DNA from: SIAJ01 sp036266155
Lineage (GTDB): Bacteria; Planctomycetota; Planctomycetia; Gemmatales; Gemmataceae
Length of the DNA stretch: 16,899 nt
NCBI GenBank assembly: GCA_036266155.1
Contig: DATANR010000250.1
Span: forward strand, 1 to 16,899
Direction: 5' to 3'
Position 1 is the first letter of the stretch. Every line of letters begins with the position of its first letter. A program made the translations under genes and the position numbers. Shown one piece after another: positions 6,870-15,345 of this stretch. A model generated the notes under the pieces. It was not told the origin of the DNA, made no database searches, and was given only the letters and a program-made list of their open reading frames with translations.

Positions 6870-6873
6870 CTCC
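6870..6873 (-). promoter_or_regulatory. Shine-Dalgarno GGAG supporting GTG start of DUF1501 gene
   Basis: On the reverse strand GGAG is followed by 9 bases and GTG 6860, placing the twin-arginine motif at residues 8-9 of the product. Confidence 0.45.
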
Positions 6874-7035
6874 GAAGGCGGGAGAGTTCGCGGCGGGTCC
6901 GGACGGCGGGATGATGAAAGGGTACCACACGCGAGTGCGGACTTCCAGCGCAATGACTGTGTTTTCGCGACCTCGCTTCACATCGCGAATTCGGTAAACT
7001 CACCCAACAATCCTCTCTCCAATACTCATCTTGCC

Positions 7036-7040
7036 GGAGG
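7036..7040 (+). promoter_or_regulatory. Shine-Dalgarno GGAGG of M16 protease gene
   Basis: GGAGG ends 4 bases before ATG 7045, fixing the start at the signal peptide and not at upstream in-frame codons. Confidence 0.6.
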
Positions 7041-7044
7041 CACC

Positions 7045-9795
7045 ATGCTTCGACTCAGGTTTGCTCTACTACCTCTGTTTTTCGCCGTTGTCGTGCAGGC
7101 GGCGGATGGACCGCAGAAAATCGTCACCGTTGAAGGCGTCACCGAATACCGCCTCGGCAACGGCGCTCGCGTGCTCTTCTATCCGGAAGCGTCGCGGCCG
7201 ACGGTCACCATCAACATGACTGTCCTCGTCGGCAGCCGCCACGAAGGCTACGGCGAATCGGGCATGGCGCACTTGCTGGAGCACATGGTTTTCAAAGGCA
7301 CGCCGACGCATCCGCATGTGCCGAAGGCGTTGCAGGATCACGGGGCCAATTTCAACGGCACCACGAACGTCGATCGCACGAATTACTTCGAGACGATGCC
7401 CGCCACCGACGAGAACCTGGAGTTCGGTATCAAGCTCGAAGCGGATCGGCTCGTCAACAGTTATGTGAAGCGCGAGGACCTGATCTCGGAAATGACGGTC
7501 GTGCGCAACGAGTTCGAACGCGGCGAGAACAGCCCGCAAGGCGTTTTGTCGGAGAGAATCAGTGCGGCCGCGTACGAGTGGCACAACTACGGCAAGTCGA
7601 CCATTGGCAACCGCTCCGACATCGAGCGCGTGCCCATCGACAATCTGCAAGCCTTCTACAAGAAGTACTACCAGCCGGATAACGTTGTGCTCATCGTCGC
7701 GGGCAAGTTCGAAGAGGCCAAGGCCCTCGCACTGGTCGAGAAATATTTGGGCTCGATCCCGAAGCCGACGCGCAAGCTCGATCAGACGTATACGGAAGAG
7801 CCGCCGCAGGATGGCGAGCGCCTTGTGACGCTGCGGCGTGTCGGTAAGGTCGGATCGGTCGGCGTGGCCTATCACATGCCGTCCGCCTCGCATGCGGACT
7901 GGGCGCCGCTCAGCTTGCTCGGCGGGATCATTTCGCAGTCGCCGAACGGCCGGCTTCACCAGGCCTTGGTCGAGTCGAAGTTGTCAACGTCGGCCGGCGC
8001 GCGATCGGAAAACACGCACGATCCAGGCTTGTTCACCGGCAATGCCGAGGCGGACCCGGACAAGCTCGACGTGGTTCGCGATACGCTCGTGAAGACGCTT
8101 GAGAATCTCGGCTCGGTCCCATTCGCTGCTGACGAAGTCGAGAAAGCCAAGGTTCGCAGCAAACGTAATGCGGAACGTCTCCAGTCGAACAGCACGGGTA
8201 TGGCGCAAGCGCTCAGCTCAGCCTCATCGCTCGGCGACTGGCGGCTGCTCTTCATCCAGCGTGACCGTATTGCCGCGGTGACGGCCGACGACGTGAACCG
8301 CGTGGCCAAGACGTATTTCCAGCGGCCGAATCGAACGGTTGGTGTTTACGTGCCGGTCGCTCAGCCGGAGCGACTAGCGATCGGCAATGCTCCGCCCATT
8401 GATACAGTCGTGAAGGATTTCAAGGGCGGTGTCGTCGGCGCCGCGGGTGAGGCATTCGATCCATCTCCCGCTAACCTCGACGCCCGGCTCAAGGTCGTCG
8501 ATCTCGGCAATATCAAAGCCGGCCTGCTCGCCAAGAAGAATCGCGGCGAGACGGTCAACCTCGTTCTCACGCTGCACTATGGCAACGAGGAATCGCTGAA
8601 GGGCCTCACGAACGCGGCCAGCATGATGCCGGGCTTGATGATGGCTGGCACGAAGAAGCACGATCGCCAAGCTCTGCGCGAAGCGCTCGATTCCATGGGT
8701 GTGCTCATTTCGCCGGGAGTCGGCGGCCTCGGCGGTGGTCGCGGCGGCCGGGGAGGTGGTGGCGGCGGAACGATCGGTCAGCTCACGTTCTCAGTACAAG
8801 CCAAGCGCGACACGTTGCCCAAGGCTCTTGAGCTTCTCGGCGAAATCCTACGCGAGCCCGCGTTCCCGGAGTCCGAATTCGAGACGCGCAAACGCGGCAT
8901 GATCTCTGGGATGGCAGCCTCGACGACAGAACCAGCCGTGCTTGCGGGCAATCGGCTCAGCCGTGCCCTGTCGCCTTACGACAAGGACGACATCCGCTAT
9001 GTGCCGACGATCGAGGAGAGCCAGGTCCGTGCCGCGGGCGTGACGATCGAGCAGATCCGCAAGCTGTACGAGACTCAGGTCGGCGCGTCGAAGGCGGAGT
9101 TGGCCGTCGTCGGCGACTTCGATCCCGAGTCGACCATTGCCAAGATTCAGGACATCTTGAAGGGCTGGGAATCGAAGGTCCCGGTGCGGCGCATCGATCG
9201 CAAGCCGCCCGTCGATCGGCCGGGCCAGAAGGAAGACATCGTAACGCCGGACAAGGCGAACGCGGTTTATGTGGCCGGACTCATGTTCCCGCTCAAGGAC
9301 AGCGATCCCGATTTCGCGGCCCTGCGACTCGGCAATTTCATCCTTGGCGGCGGCACGCTATCGAGCCGGCTCGGCGATCGCATCCGTCAGAAGGAGGGCC
9401 TGTCCTATGGCGTGACCTCTCAGTTCTCGGCCGGCACACAGGACGCGGTCGCAACCCTCAGTGTGAACGCCATCACGAACCCGCTCAACATCGACAAGGT
9501 CGACATCGCCGTGACCGAGGAGCTGGCCAGGTTCGTCAAGGAAGGCCCGTCGCTCGCGGAGTTGGCGGACGCCAAGAAGGCGTTCATTGAGGCTGCGAAG
9601 GTTGGTCGCACGACCGACGGCGCGATCGCCGGCCAGATCATCTCGAACCTGAACCTCGGCCGAACGTTCGCATGGTCGGCGGAGCAGGAGAAGCGGATCG
9701 AAGCGCTGACTCCGGACGACGTGAAGGCCGCGTGGCAGAAGCACGTTGATCAGAAGAAGCTCGTTATCATCCGGGCGGGGGATTTCAAGAAGTGA
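7045..9795 (+). CDS. Secreted M16 family zinc metalloprotease, two-module
   Basis: A 916-residue pitrilysin/insulinase-family (M16) peptidase that cleaves peptides in a closed two-module chamber. A Sec signal peptide (1-20, ending VVVQAA) sends it out of the cytoplasm. The first module has the inverted zinc motif HLLEH (H76, E79, H80) and the distal zinc ligand E156 in VVRNEFERGE. The second module (from about 500) lacks HxxEH, as expected for the inactive half that shapes the chamber; it retains GGGTLSSRLGDRIRQKEGLSYG, the substrate-clamping region of the family. A glycine-arginine stretch (558-575) interrupts the second module, probably as a flexible loop. Start ATG 7045 is preceded by GGAGG (7036-7040) and the signal peptide begins there; the frame further upstream is antisense to the DUF1501 gene. 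It ends at a strong terminator. Confidence 0.95.
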   Translation: MLRLRFALLPLFFAVVVQAADGPQKIVTVEGVTEYRLGNGARVLFYPEASRPTVTINMTVLVGSRHEGYGESGMAHLLEHMVFKGTPTHPHVPKALQDHGANFNGTTNVDRTNYFETMPATDENLEFGIKLEADRLVNSYVKREDLISEMTVVRNEFERGENSPQGVLSERISAAAYEWHNYGKSTIGNRSDIERVPIDNLQAFYKKYYQPDNVVLIVAGKFEEAKALALVEKYLGSIPKPTRKLDQTYTEEPPQDGERLVTLRRVGKVGSVGVAYHMPSASHADWAPLSLLGGIISQSPNGRLHQALVESKLSTSAGARSENTHDPGLFTGNAEADPDKLDVVRDTLVKTLENLGSVPFAADEVEKAKVRSKRNAERLQSNSTGMAQALSSASSLGDWRLLFIQRDRIAAVTADDVNRVAKTYFQRPNRTVGVYVPVAQPERLAIGNAPPIDTVVKDFKGGVVGAAGEAFDPSPANLDARLKVVDLGNIKAGLLAKKNRGETVNLVLTLHYGNEESLKGLTNAASMMPGLMMAGTKKHDRQALREALDSMGVLISPGVGGLGGGRGGRGGGGGGTIGQLTFSVQAKRDTLPKALELLGEILREPAFPESEFETRKRGMISGMAASTTEPAVLAGNRLSRALSPYDKDDIRYVPTIEESQVRAAGVTIEQIRKLYETQVGASKAELAVVGDFDPESTIAKIQDILKGWESKVPVRRIDRKPPVDRPGQKEDIVTPDKANAVYVAGLMFPLKDSDPDFAALRLGNFILGGGTLSSRLGDRIRQKEGLSYGVTSQFSAGTQDAVATLSVNAITNPLNIDKVDIAVTEELARFVKEGPSLAELADAKKAFIEAAKVGRTTDGAIAGQIISNLNLGRTFAWSAEQEKRIEALTPDDVKAAWQKHVDQKKLVIIRAGDFKK

Positions 9796-9818
9796 GCCTG
9801 ACTTGAATGACAGCCAAC

Positions 9819-9859
9819 AAAAACGCCCCCGGCCATTTCGCCGGGGGCGTTCGTTTTTT
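9819..9859. terminator. Strong bidirectional intrinsic terminator
   Basis: AACGCCCCCGGC (9822-9833) pairs perfectly with GCCGGGGGCGTT (9840-9851) around a 6-base loop, followed by CGTTTTTT on the forward strand. On the reverse strand the stem is followed by a run of five T (9823 down to 9819). It lies 26 bases after the M16 protease stop and 18 bases before the end of the convergent gene, and can serve both. Confidence 0.93.
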
Positions 9860-9876
9860 CGCAATCGACTGCCAAC

Positions 9877-10614
9877 TCAGTCGTCCTTCTTCGGCGGCAC
9901 GCGGCCGGCCGTCGGCGGCGGGAAGGTGAACGATTCGCCGACCATTTCCTTCCACGACTTCTTCTGATCGTCGGTCAACACCGCCACGATCTTCTCGGTC
10001 GTTTCCTTGCGGACGGCCGTGATCTTCTCGGCGTTCGGCCCACCAGCGCCACGGCCGCCAGCCCCGCCAGCGCCACGCTGCGGACGACCGCCGCCCGCCG
10101 TGCCCATCGGCATCAGGTCGCGGATGGCCTTGTTGCCTTCGTCACTGATCGTCTTGATCTTTTCCTTCTGCTCGTCGTTGACTTTGAGGGCCGTCTGCAC
10201 ATCGGCGCGGGAGTAGGCCGCGAAGCCGGCGCGTTGCAGTTCGAGCTGCTTCAGACGGGTCATCTGCTCCGGCTTCAGGACTTCGCTGACAGCCTTGGTC
10301 GTTTCTTCGTTGACCACCTTGGTCAACTCTTGCGTCTTCGTGCGGCGCTCTTCGACCGCGAGGTCGCGCAGCTTGGCGAATTCGTCGGCGTGCTTGTCGG
10401 TGATCGTCTTGATGGCTTCGCTGGCCTTGTCCACCTGCTCCTTTTCCATCTTCAGTTCTTTTTGGACGGCCTCCATCCGGATCAGGCCGCCGACGCCGCC
10501 GAACCCGCCACCGAAACCGCCGCGACCCTGGCCCGGCTGACGCTGGGCCGATGCCGACCCGGCCAACGCAACGGCCAGGCTGACAGTGAGAACAAATCGA
10601 CTGAACATCCGCAT
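9877..10614 (-). CDS. Secreted helical protein with internal duplication and glycine-rich linkers
   Basis: A 245-residue exported protein with signal peptide 1-23 (FVLTVSLAVALAGSASA). After a glycine-rich stretch (30-43) come two related helical units. Unit one (about 50-125) runs from VQKELKMEKEQVDKASEAIK to VLKPEQMTRLKQLELQ. Unit two (about 139-226) runs from VQTALKVNDEQKEKIKTISDE to VLTDDQKKSWKEMVGE and carries a second glycine/arginine insert (172-192). The LxxEQ-type ends recall the LTXXQ motif of Spy/CpxP periplasmic chaperones, but that is only a resemblance. ATG 10614 is chosen because AAGGGAGG (10621-10628, reverse strand) sits 6 bases upstream. The gene is downstream of mocA on the same strand after 141 bases, which contain no other gene, and ends at the shared terminator. 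Confidence 0.85.
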   Translation of the reverse strand: MRMFSRFVLTVSLAVALAGSASAQRQPGQGRGGFGGGFGGVGGLIRMEAVQKELKMEKEQVDKASEAIKTITDKHADEFAKLRDLAVEERRTKTQELTKVVNEETTKAVSEVLKPEQMTRLKQLELQRAGFAAYSRADVQTALKVNDEQKEKIKTISDEGNKAIRDLMPMGTAGGGRPQRGAGGAGGRGAGGPNAEKITAVRKETTEKIVAVLTDDQKKSWKEMVGESFTFPPPTAGRVPPKKDD

Positions 10615-10755
10615 GTGCGACCTCCCTTGAAACGGTGAATCCGCTTCCGCGAGTTGCCCCATGCCGAAACACGTCGACAGGGGTGCGGGAGCCCAGGTAG
10701 GATCAAATTATGCGAGGACGTTTGTGAGAGGATCATGAAAGCCGGCGACAAGTTA

Positions 10756-11391
10756 TTAGAGCCCCACCAACTCGTTTCGTTCACGCCCCCACACCCCCTT
10801 GAACGTATTTCTCATAATTTTTTCGTAGTCTCCTCGCGTGTCGATGTCGACCAGGATTCCGGCGTCGTCCACCGACAACTCGATCACGGCGGACCCGTTG
10901 CGAACCAATGCGTTAATCCCTTGTTGTGCCGGCAGTTGGCGAATCCCCGCAACGTGTTTCCACACAAACCGCGTCGGATGCCCGCGCTGGCCACGATAGG
11001 TCGGAATGACGACAGTTTCGTTTTCGCCAGCCGCAAGCAGTTGTTTCACAACGGCGGGATTCAGTGCGGGATGATCGCCGGGCGCGAGTAGCCAGCGATC
11101 ATCTGGCCTTGGGTGAAATCGCGCCTCGATCCACGCCAGACCGTGCTCAACAGTGGTTCGCATGTCCGGCGTTGGCTCCCTGAGCGCGACAACGTTTGCA
11201 CCGGCGGAAGCGGCGAGTTCATTGACGCTTTCCGCATGGGGCCCGGTCACCACGACAATTTGCTCGACGCCGCCGGCCTGGAGTGCGCTGATGACATGCT
11301 CGATGATCGTCCGATCGCCAAGCGGAAGCGTCAGCTTCGGCCGGCCCATGCGCGTGCTGAGGCCGGCCGCGGGGACGATGGCGAAGTTCAT
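10756..11391 (-). CDS. mocA: MocA-type molybdenum cofactor nucleotidyltransferase
   Basis: A 211-residue NTP-transferase-fold protein of the MobA/MocA group, which attaches CMP (MocA) or GMP (MobA) to molybdopterin. Visible motifs are the nucleotide-binding PAAGLSTRMGRPKL (7-20), the metal-binding PGDHPAL (104-110), the RGQRGHPTRF segment (133-142) typical of the MocA branch, and VDIDTRGDYEK at the end. The ATG at 11391 overlaps the stop of the XdhC gene as ATGA, indicating translational coupling; the longer frame upstream lies inside the XdhC gene. Its position behind a xanthine-dehydrogenase-family enzyme and XdhC supports a role in making the cytosine dinucleotide cofactor for that enzyme. 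The exact nucleotide used is inferred. Confidence 0.9.
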   Translation of the reverse strand: MNFAIVPAAGLSTRMGRPKLTLPLGDRTIIEHVISALQAGGVEQIVVVTGPHAESVNELAASAGANVVALREPTPDMRTTVEHGLAWIEARFHPRPDDRWLLAPGDHPALNPAVVKQLLAAGENETVVIPTYRGQRGHPTRFVWKHVAGIRQLPAQQGINALVRNGSAVIELSVDDAGILVDIDTRGDYEKIMRNTFKGVWGRERNELVGL

Positions 11392-12449
11392 CCGACGGTC
11401 TCGCGTTGGCGTGGCGACACGCTTGTTGTTCCTAGATTTCGGCACGCGATCAACTCAGCGACGATGCTCACTGCAATCTCGGGGATCGATTGCGAGCCGA
11501 TATCCAGGCCGAGGGGCGCATGAACGCGCGCCAATGCCTCAGGCCGGATGCCCTTGGCGGCCAGATCATCGAAAATGAGCCGAATCTTGCGCCGGCTGCC
11601 GATCATGCCGACATATCGGCAATGGCTGTCGGCCAGATGGAAAAGCGCCTCCTCATCGTGGTTGTGTCCACGTGTCATGACGAGCGCGTAGGCCTGCGGC
11701 GTGAGTTGCGGTACTAGCGATTGCAAGCCGTCGCCGATTGATCCGACGATCAATCGGTCGGCGGCCGGAAAGCGCTCGCGGCTGGCAAAGTGCTCGCGAT
11801 CGTCCATGACCCAAATCGAGAAACCGCACTCGGCTGCCAGTCGCGCCACCGCTTCGCTCACATGGCCGGCGCCGACCAGAAGCAGCGTCACTCGCGGAAT
11901 CGTCGGCAGAAATGCGATGCCGCGTTTCGTTTCCGGCGTGGCTCGGTGTGACAACCGTGGCAGATTTGCGATTACGGTTTCCCAAACGGGCATTGCGGCT
12001 AACGCGGTCACCGGTATCCCATTCGCGTCGAAAAGATACCGATCGCCGAGCGGCAAGCCCGAATCCTCACTGACGACGACCGCTTCCGTGAAACCGGCTC
12101 CGTCATTCGCCCAAGACTGCAGCGTGCGATAATAAGCAACATCGTCGTGTACCGGATGCACGAGCACCGTCATCCGGCCGCCGCAAATGAGGCCGTCGTC
12201 CCAGCCGTAATCGTCGTTAAGCAAGAATGATTGGATTGTGGCGCCCGGCTTCGCGGCCAACGCAATTCGCTTGACCTCGGCTTCGACACACCCGCCGCCG
12301 AGCGTGCCGGCTTGGCTGCCATCGGGAAACACGAGCATCGACGCCCCGGCCTTCTGCGGCGCCGATCCGCGTGTTTCCACGACGGCGCAATAGACGACCG
12401 GCAAGCCGTGTTCGATTGTCGCGATCAATCGCGCAAGAACGGAACTCAC
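11388..12449 (-). CDS. XdhC/CoxI family molybdenum hydroxylase maturation factor
   Basis: A 353-residue XdhC-family protein. These proteins bind the molybdenum cofactor, promote its sulfuration and help insert it into xanthine-dehydrogenase-type enzymes. The N-terminal domain shows RGSAPQKAGASMLV (27-40) and AGTLGGGCVEAEV (47-59). The C-terminal Rossmann domain shows LLLVGAGHVSEAVA (189-201), DDRE (216-219), TRGHNHD (259-265), GMIGSRRK (281-288) and GLDIGSQSIPEIAVSIVAEL (314-333), all characteristic of the family. The start is GTG 12449 with GGAGGG (12453-12458, reverse strand) just upstream. The gene begins 10 bases after the large-subunit stop and overlaps mocA by four bases, so it is the third gene of a tight operon. 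Confidence 0.94.
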   Translation of the reverse strand: MSSVLARLIATIEHGLPVVYCAVVETRGSAPQKAGASMLVFPDGSQAGTLGGGCVEAEVKRIALAAKPGATIQSFLLNDDYGWDDGLICGGRMTVLVHPVHDDVAYYRTLQSWANDGAGFTEAVVVSEDSGLPLGDRYLFDANGIPVTALAAMPVWETVIANLPRLSHRATPETKRGIAFLPTIPRVTLLLVGAGHVSEAVARLAAECGFSIWVMDDREHFASRERFPAADRLIVGSIGDGLQSLVPQLTPQAYALVMTRGHNHDEEALFHLADSHCRYVGMIGSRRKIRLIFDDLAAKGIRPEALARVHAPLGLDIGSQSIPEIAVSIVAELIACRNLGTTSVSPRQRETVG

Positions 12450-12459
12450 AAGCCCTCCA

Positions 12460-14601
12460 TCAGCCGGCCTTCAATCCCTCCGGCGCGAGCGGCATTGAGC
12501 GCACGCGGATGCCAGTCGCCTGGAAGATCGCGTTGCCGATCGCGGGGGCAATCGAGATGATCGGCGTTTCGCCGGCCCCTTCGCTCGGCAGGTCCTTACG
12601 ATTGACGAGCACCGTCTCCAGGACCGGCGCATCGCGGAAGCGCGGCACACGGTAACCCGAGAACGCGGGATTCAAGATCTTGCCCTCGTCGAAGTCGACG
12701 CGCTCGAACAGCGCCCCGCCCAGGCCCATGATGACGGCCCCCTCGATCTGATTCGTCAGGTGATCCGGATTCACGACAGCGCCGCATTCAAAGGCGGTGA
12801 CGGCGCGAATCACGCGGACCTTCTCCTTGTCGATCGCCACCTCCGCACATGTGGCGACAAAACTCCCTTTCTCGGTTCCGCCACCGATGCCGAAGCCGTG
12901 GCCCGCTTGCGGCTTCGCGCCCCAGCCGAACTTCTTTGCGGCCGCTTCGAACACGGCCCGTAGTCGCGCATCTTTCAAATTCTTCAAACGGAACTCGAGC
13001 GGATCCATCTTGAGCGCGGCCGCCAGCTCATCCATCGCCGACTCGCGGGCGAATACGTTGGCGGTCGACGCCAGCGCCCGATACGAACCGTGGCGCAACG
13101 GCGACTCGCTGCCATGCGCTTCGGTCTTCACGTTCGCAACAGAATACGGCGTGCGGATGGCCGAGCCGCCGGAGTTATAGTTGTGGAACTCCCATGCCGT
13201 CAGCGTGCCATCCTTCGCCGCGCCGGCGATCACGTCGATCACGCCGGCCGGTCGGAAGTAGGCCCAGGTGAATTCCTCCTCGCGAGTCCAGACGACCTTG
13301 ACGGGCTTGCCGACGGCCTTGGCCAGCCGAGCCGTCTCAATGGCCGCCTCACCCGTGTGCTTGCCGCCGTAGCCGGAACCCATGTCGGGCACGATCACGC
13401 GCACCTTGTCGGCGGCGACGCCCAGTGCATTGGCGAGGTCCGTCTTCACGCCGAACGGCCGCTGCGTGCCGGTCCAGACGGTCAGCTTGCCATCCACCCA
13501 TTCGGCGACGGCCGCCCGCGGTTCCAGCGGCACGTGGGCGATGTACGCAATCGTGTAGGTCGCCTTCAACGTTTGATCGGCCGCCTTCAGGCCTGTCTCG
13601 ATGTTGCCTTGCGAGCCGCCACCTCCGCCGCCAAATCCACCCTTGCCGCCGCCGCGGCCGGACTTTTCTTTGAGGTGTTTGAACAAATCCTTGCCAGCCA
13701 CCTGCGGCGTCGTTTGCCAATCGGCCTTGATCTTGGTCAGCGCGGCCGTCGCTTCATGAGCGGTTGACGCTGTGACGCCGACAAAGTCCTTCTCGTGAAC
13801 AACGTTTACTCCGGCCACGCCCTCCGCTGGCTTCGTGTCGACATTTTTGAGCTTCGCGCCATACGCTGGGGCACGCAGAATTCGGCCGAACACCATTCCC
13901 GGCCGACGAATGTCGGACGCGTAGGCGTGGGATCCGGTGACAAAGTCGCGGCCGTCGACTTTGGGAGCCGACGTGCCGGCGACCTTCCAGTCGTCGGCCT
14001 TCGCGGTCGGCGCGCCGGCTGCGATCACTTTCAGCAACTTCTGGCCCTTCGTCAGTTCACCGAACGAAAACGACGGCTTGCCATCCGGTCCGGCGACACG
14101 ACCTTCCACGACGGTCAAAGTCGCACGCTCGACCTTCGCCTTCTCAGCCGCCAAATCGACAAGCGCTTCACGCGCGGCCGCGGCCGCGCGGCGTAACTGC
14201 CCGCCCATTTGCCGTGTGCTCTGGCTGCCGAACGTCCCCGCGTCCGGCGGCACCAGCGCGGTGTCGGCCATGACCATGCGCACCGACTTGAGCGGCACGC
14301 GCAATTCCTCGGCGACGACTTGGGACAGCGACGTGCGGACGTTCTGTCCGATTTCGACCTTGCCGGAGTATGCGGTGATCGTGCTGTCCTCGCCGACATG
14401 TACCCACGCGCCGATTTCTTGGGGGCCGCCGGTGCGACCGGGTCGCTGGGCAATGGCATCATCGCCGAGCAGCATGGCAATGATGACGCCGCCGCCGGCG
14501 ATGCGGAAGAACTCACGGCGTGTGGTTTCGAGGTTCTCGATGTTCTCGAACAACTCGTAGCGTTCCGGTTCGATCTCCAAGTCGATGTCGGTGCGTCTCA
14601 T
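12460..14601 (-). CDS. Molybdopterin-binding large subunit, xanthine dehydrogenase/isoquinoline oxidoreductase family
   Basis: A 713-residue molybdenum-cofactor catalytic subunit that hydroxylates an aldehyde or N-heterocycle; substrate unknown. An unusual 26-residue leader precedes a Tat-type signal, TRREFFRIAGGG (R28-R29) plus VIIAMLL, so the complex is probably exported with its small subunit. Cofactor landmarks include IGQNVRTSLSQ (84-94), HVPLEPRAAVAEW (356-368), GSGYGGKHTGEA (408-419), LRHGSYRAL (502-510) and SEGAGETP (673-680) with the conserved catalytic Glu E678. A glycine-rich insert (315-329) interrupts the chain. The small-subunit gene overlaps its ATG by four bases (ATGA); the XdhC gene follows after 10 bases. 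A Tat-exported large subunit without an FAD partner matches the IorB-type, not the CoxL, organisation. Confidence 0.93.
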   Translation of the reverse strand: MRRTDIDLEIEPERYELFENIENLETTRREFFRIAGGGVIIAMLLGDDAIAQRPGRTGGPQEIGAWVHVGEDSTITAYSGKVEIGQNVRTSLSQVVAEELRVPLKSVRMVMADTALVPPDAGTFGSQSTRQMGGQLRRAAAAAREALVDLAAEKAKVERATLTVVEGRVAGPDGKPSFSFGELTKGQKLLKVIAAGAPTAKADDWKVAGTSAPKVDGRDFVTGSHAYASDIRRPGMVFGRILRAPAYGAKLKNVDTKPAEGVAGVNVVHEKDFVGVTASTAHEATAALTKIKADWQTTPQVAGKDLFKHLKEKSGRGGGKGGFGGGGGGSQGNIETGLKAADQTLKATYTIAYIAHVPLEPRAAVAEWVDGKLTVWTGTQRPFGVKTDLANALGVAADKVRVIVPDMGSGYGGKHTGEAAIETARLAKAVGKPVKVVWTREEEFTWAYFRPAGVIDVIAGAAKDGTLTAWEFHNYNSGGSAIRTPYSVANVKTEAHGSESPLRHGSYRALASTANVFARESAMDELAAALKMDPLEFRLKNLKDARLRAVFEAAAKKFGWGAKPQAGHGFGIGGGTEKGSFVATCAEVAIDKEKVRVIRAVTAFECGAVVNPDHLTNQIEGAVIMGLGGALFERVDFDEGKILNPAFSGYRVPRFRDAPVLETVLVNRKDLPSEGAGETPIISIAPAIGNAIFQATGIRVRSMPLAPEGLKAG

Positions 14602-15077
14602 TTGCCACCGCCTTTCATCGCCAGCGCGGCCTTCTCGACGGCCGCGACGATCCGGGTGTAGGTCCCGCATCGACAGATGTTGCCGTTCATTCCCTGCACG
14701 ATCTCGTCGCGTGTCGGGGCCGGCTTGGATTCCAGAAACCCGACGGCGGACACGATCATCCCGGGCGTACAGTAGCCGCACTGCAGCGCACCGCATTCCA
14801 GGAACGCCTCTTGAACCGCATGCAGCTTGTCGCCGACGGCGATGCCCTCGATCGTGCGGATCGACTTCCCCTCGGCCGCGCCGACGCGCGTGATGCACGA
14901 GCGCACCCGGCGACCGTCGAGGATGACAGTGCAAGCGCCGCACTCCCCCTCGCCGCAGCCATACTTGGCGCCCGTAAGGCCCAGGTCGTCGCGCAGCACG
15001 CTCAGCAGGCTGCGCTCCGCATCCGCGTCGACGGGCTTCTTGGCCCCGTTGACATTCAACTCTTTGACAGTCGGCAT
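14598..15077 (-). CDS. 2Fe-2S small subunit of molybdenum hydroxylase
   Basis: A 159-residue iron-sulfur subunit that carries electrons from the molybdenum centre to an acceptor. The plant-type ferredoxin domain binds one cluster through C41, C46, C49 (YGCGEGECGACT) and C61; the helical C-terminal domain binds the second through C100, C103 (LQCGYCTPGM), C135 and C137 (NICRCGTY). All eight cluster ligands are present. Start ATG 15077 has GAGGG (15086-15090, reverse strand) 8 bases upstream, and the family homology starts there; the frame extends to 15272 only as non-coding sequence. It is the first gene of the four-gene operon, so the operon promoter should lie in 15078-15345. That 268-base gap shows no clear promoter or terminator to me. 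Confidence 0.95.
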   Translation of the reverse strand: MPTVKELNVNGAKKPVDADAERSLLSVLRDDLGLTGAKYGCGEGECGACTVILDGRRVRSCITRVGAAEGKSIRTIEGIAVGDKLHAVQEAFLECGALQCGYCTPGMIVSAVGFLESKPAPTRDEIVQGMNGNICRCGTYTRIVAAVEKAALAMKGGGK

Positions 15078-15345
15078 GACGCGCACCCTCGAATTGACGC
15101 GGTCAGGGCGGGGCGGGCGAGGATGAGGGATTTGTAGGTGGAGTCTACCCGGACGAGTCTGGGAAAACGATGAGAAATTTCCTCCAGCCGCGCGCCCCAC
15201 CCCATGTCCAGACGAATTCCACATTGCTGGAATCAACCAACTTTTTCGGACAAATGTGCGCTTGAATGGCAATGAAACGTAACGCTTCCGGCTGAATTGA
15301 TCGGTCCCCCCAGTTGTCTCAAGTGATTGCCCTGGTGCAGTTAAG

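Noticed and set aside
6643..7044. N-terminal extension of the M16 protease frame
   Set aside because: Antisense to the DUF1501 gene; signal peptide and GGAGG place the start at 7045.
7069..7959. Long reverse-strand frame (296 codons) opposite the M16 protease gene
   Set aside because: Arg/Leu/Val-rich shadow frame of a GC-rich gene; the forward frame has the zinc motif and signal peptide.
13090..13767. Forward frame of 225 codons opposite the molybdenum large subunit gene
   Set aside because: His/Arg/Gly-rich shadow without recognisable features.
15078..15345. Short inverted repeat ATTCCA/TGGAAT in the gap before the molybdenum operon
   Set aside because: Only six pairs and no T-run; could be chance in 268 bases.
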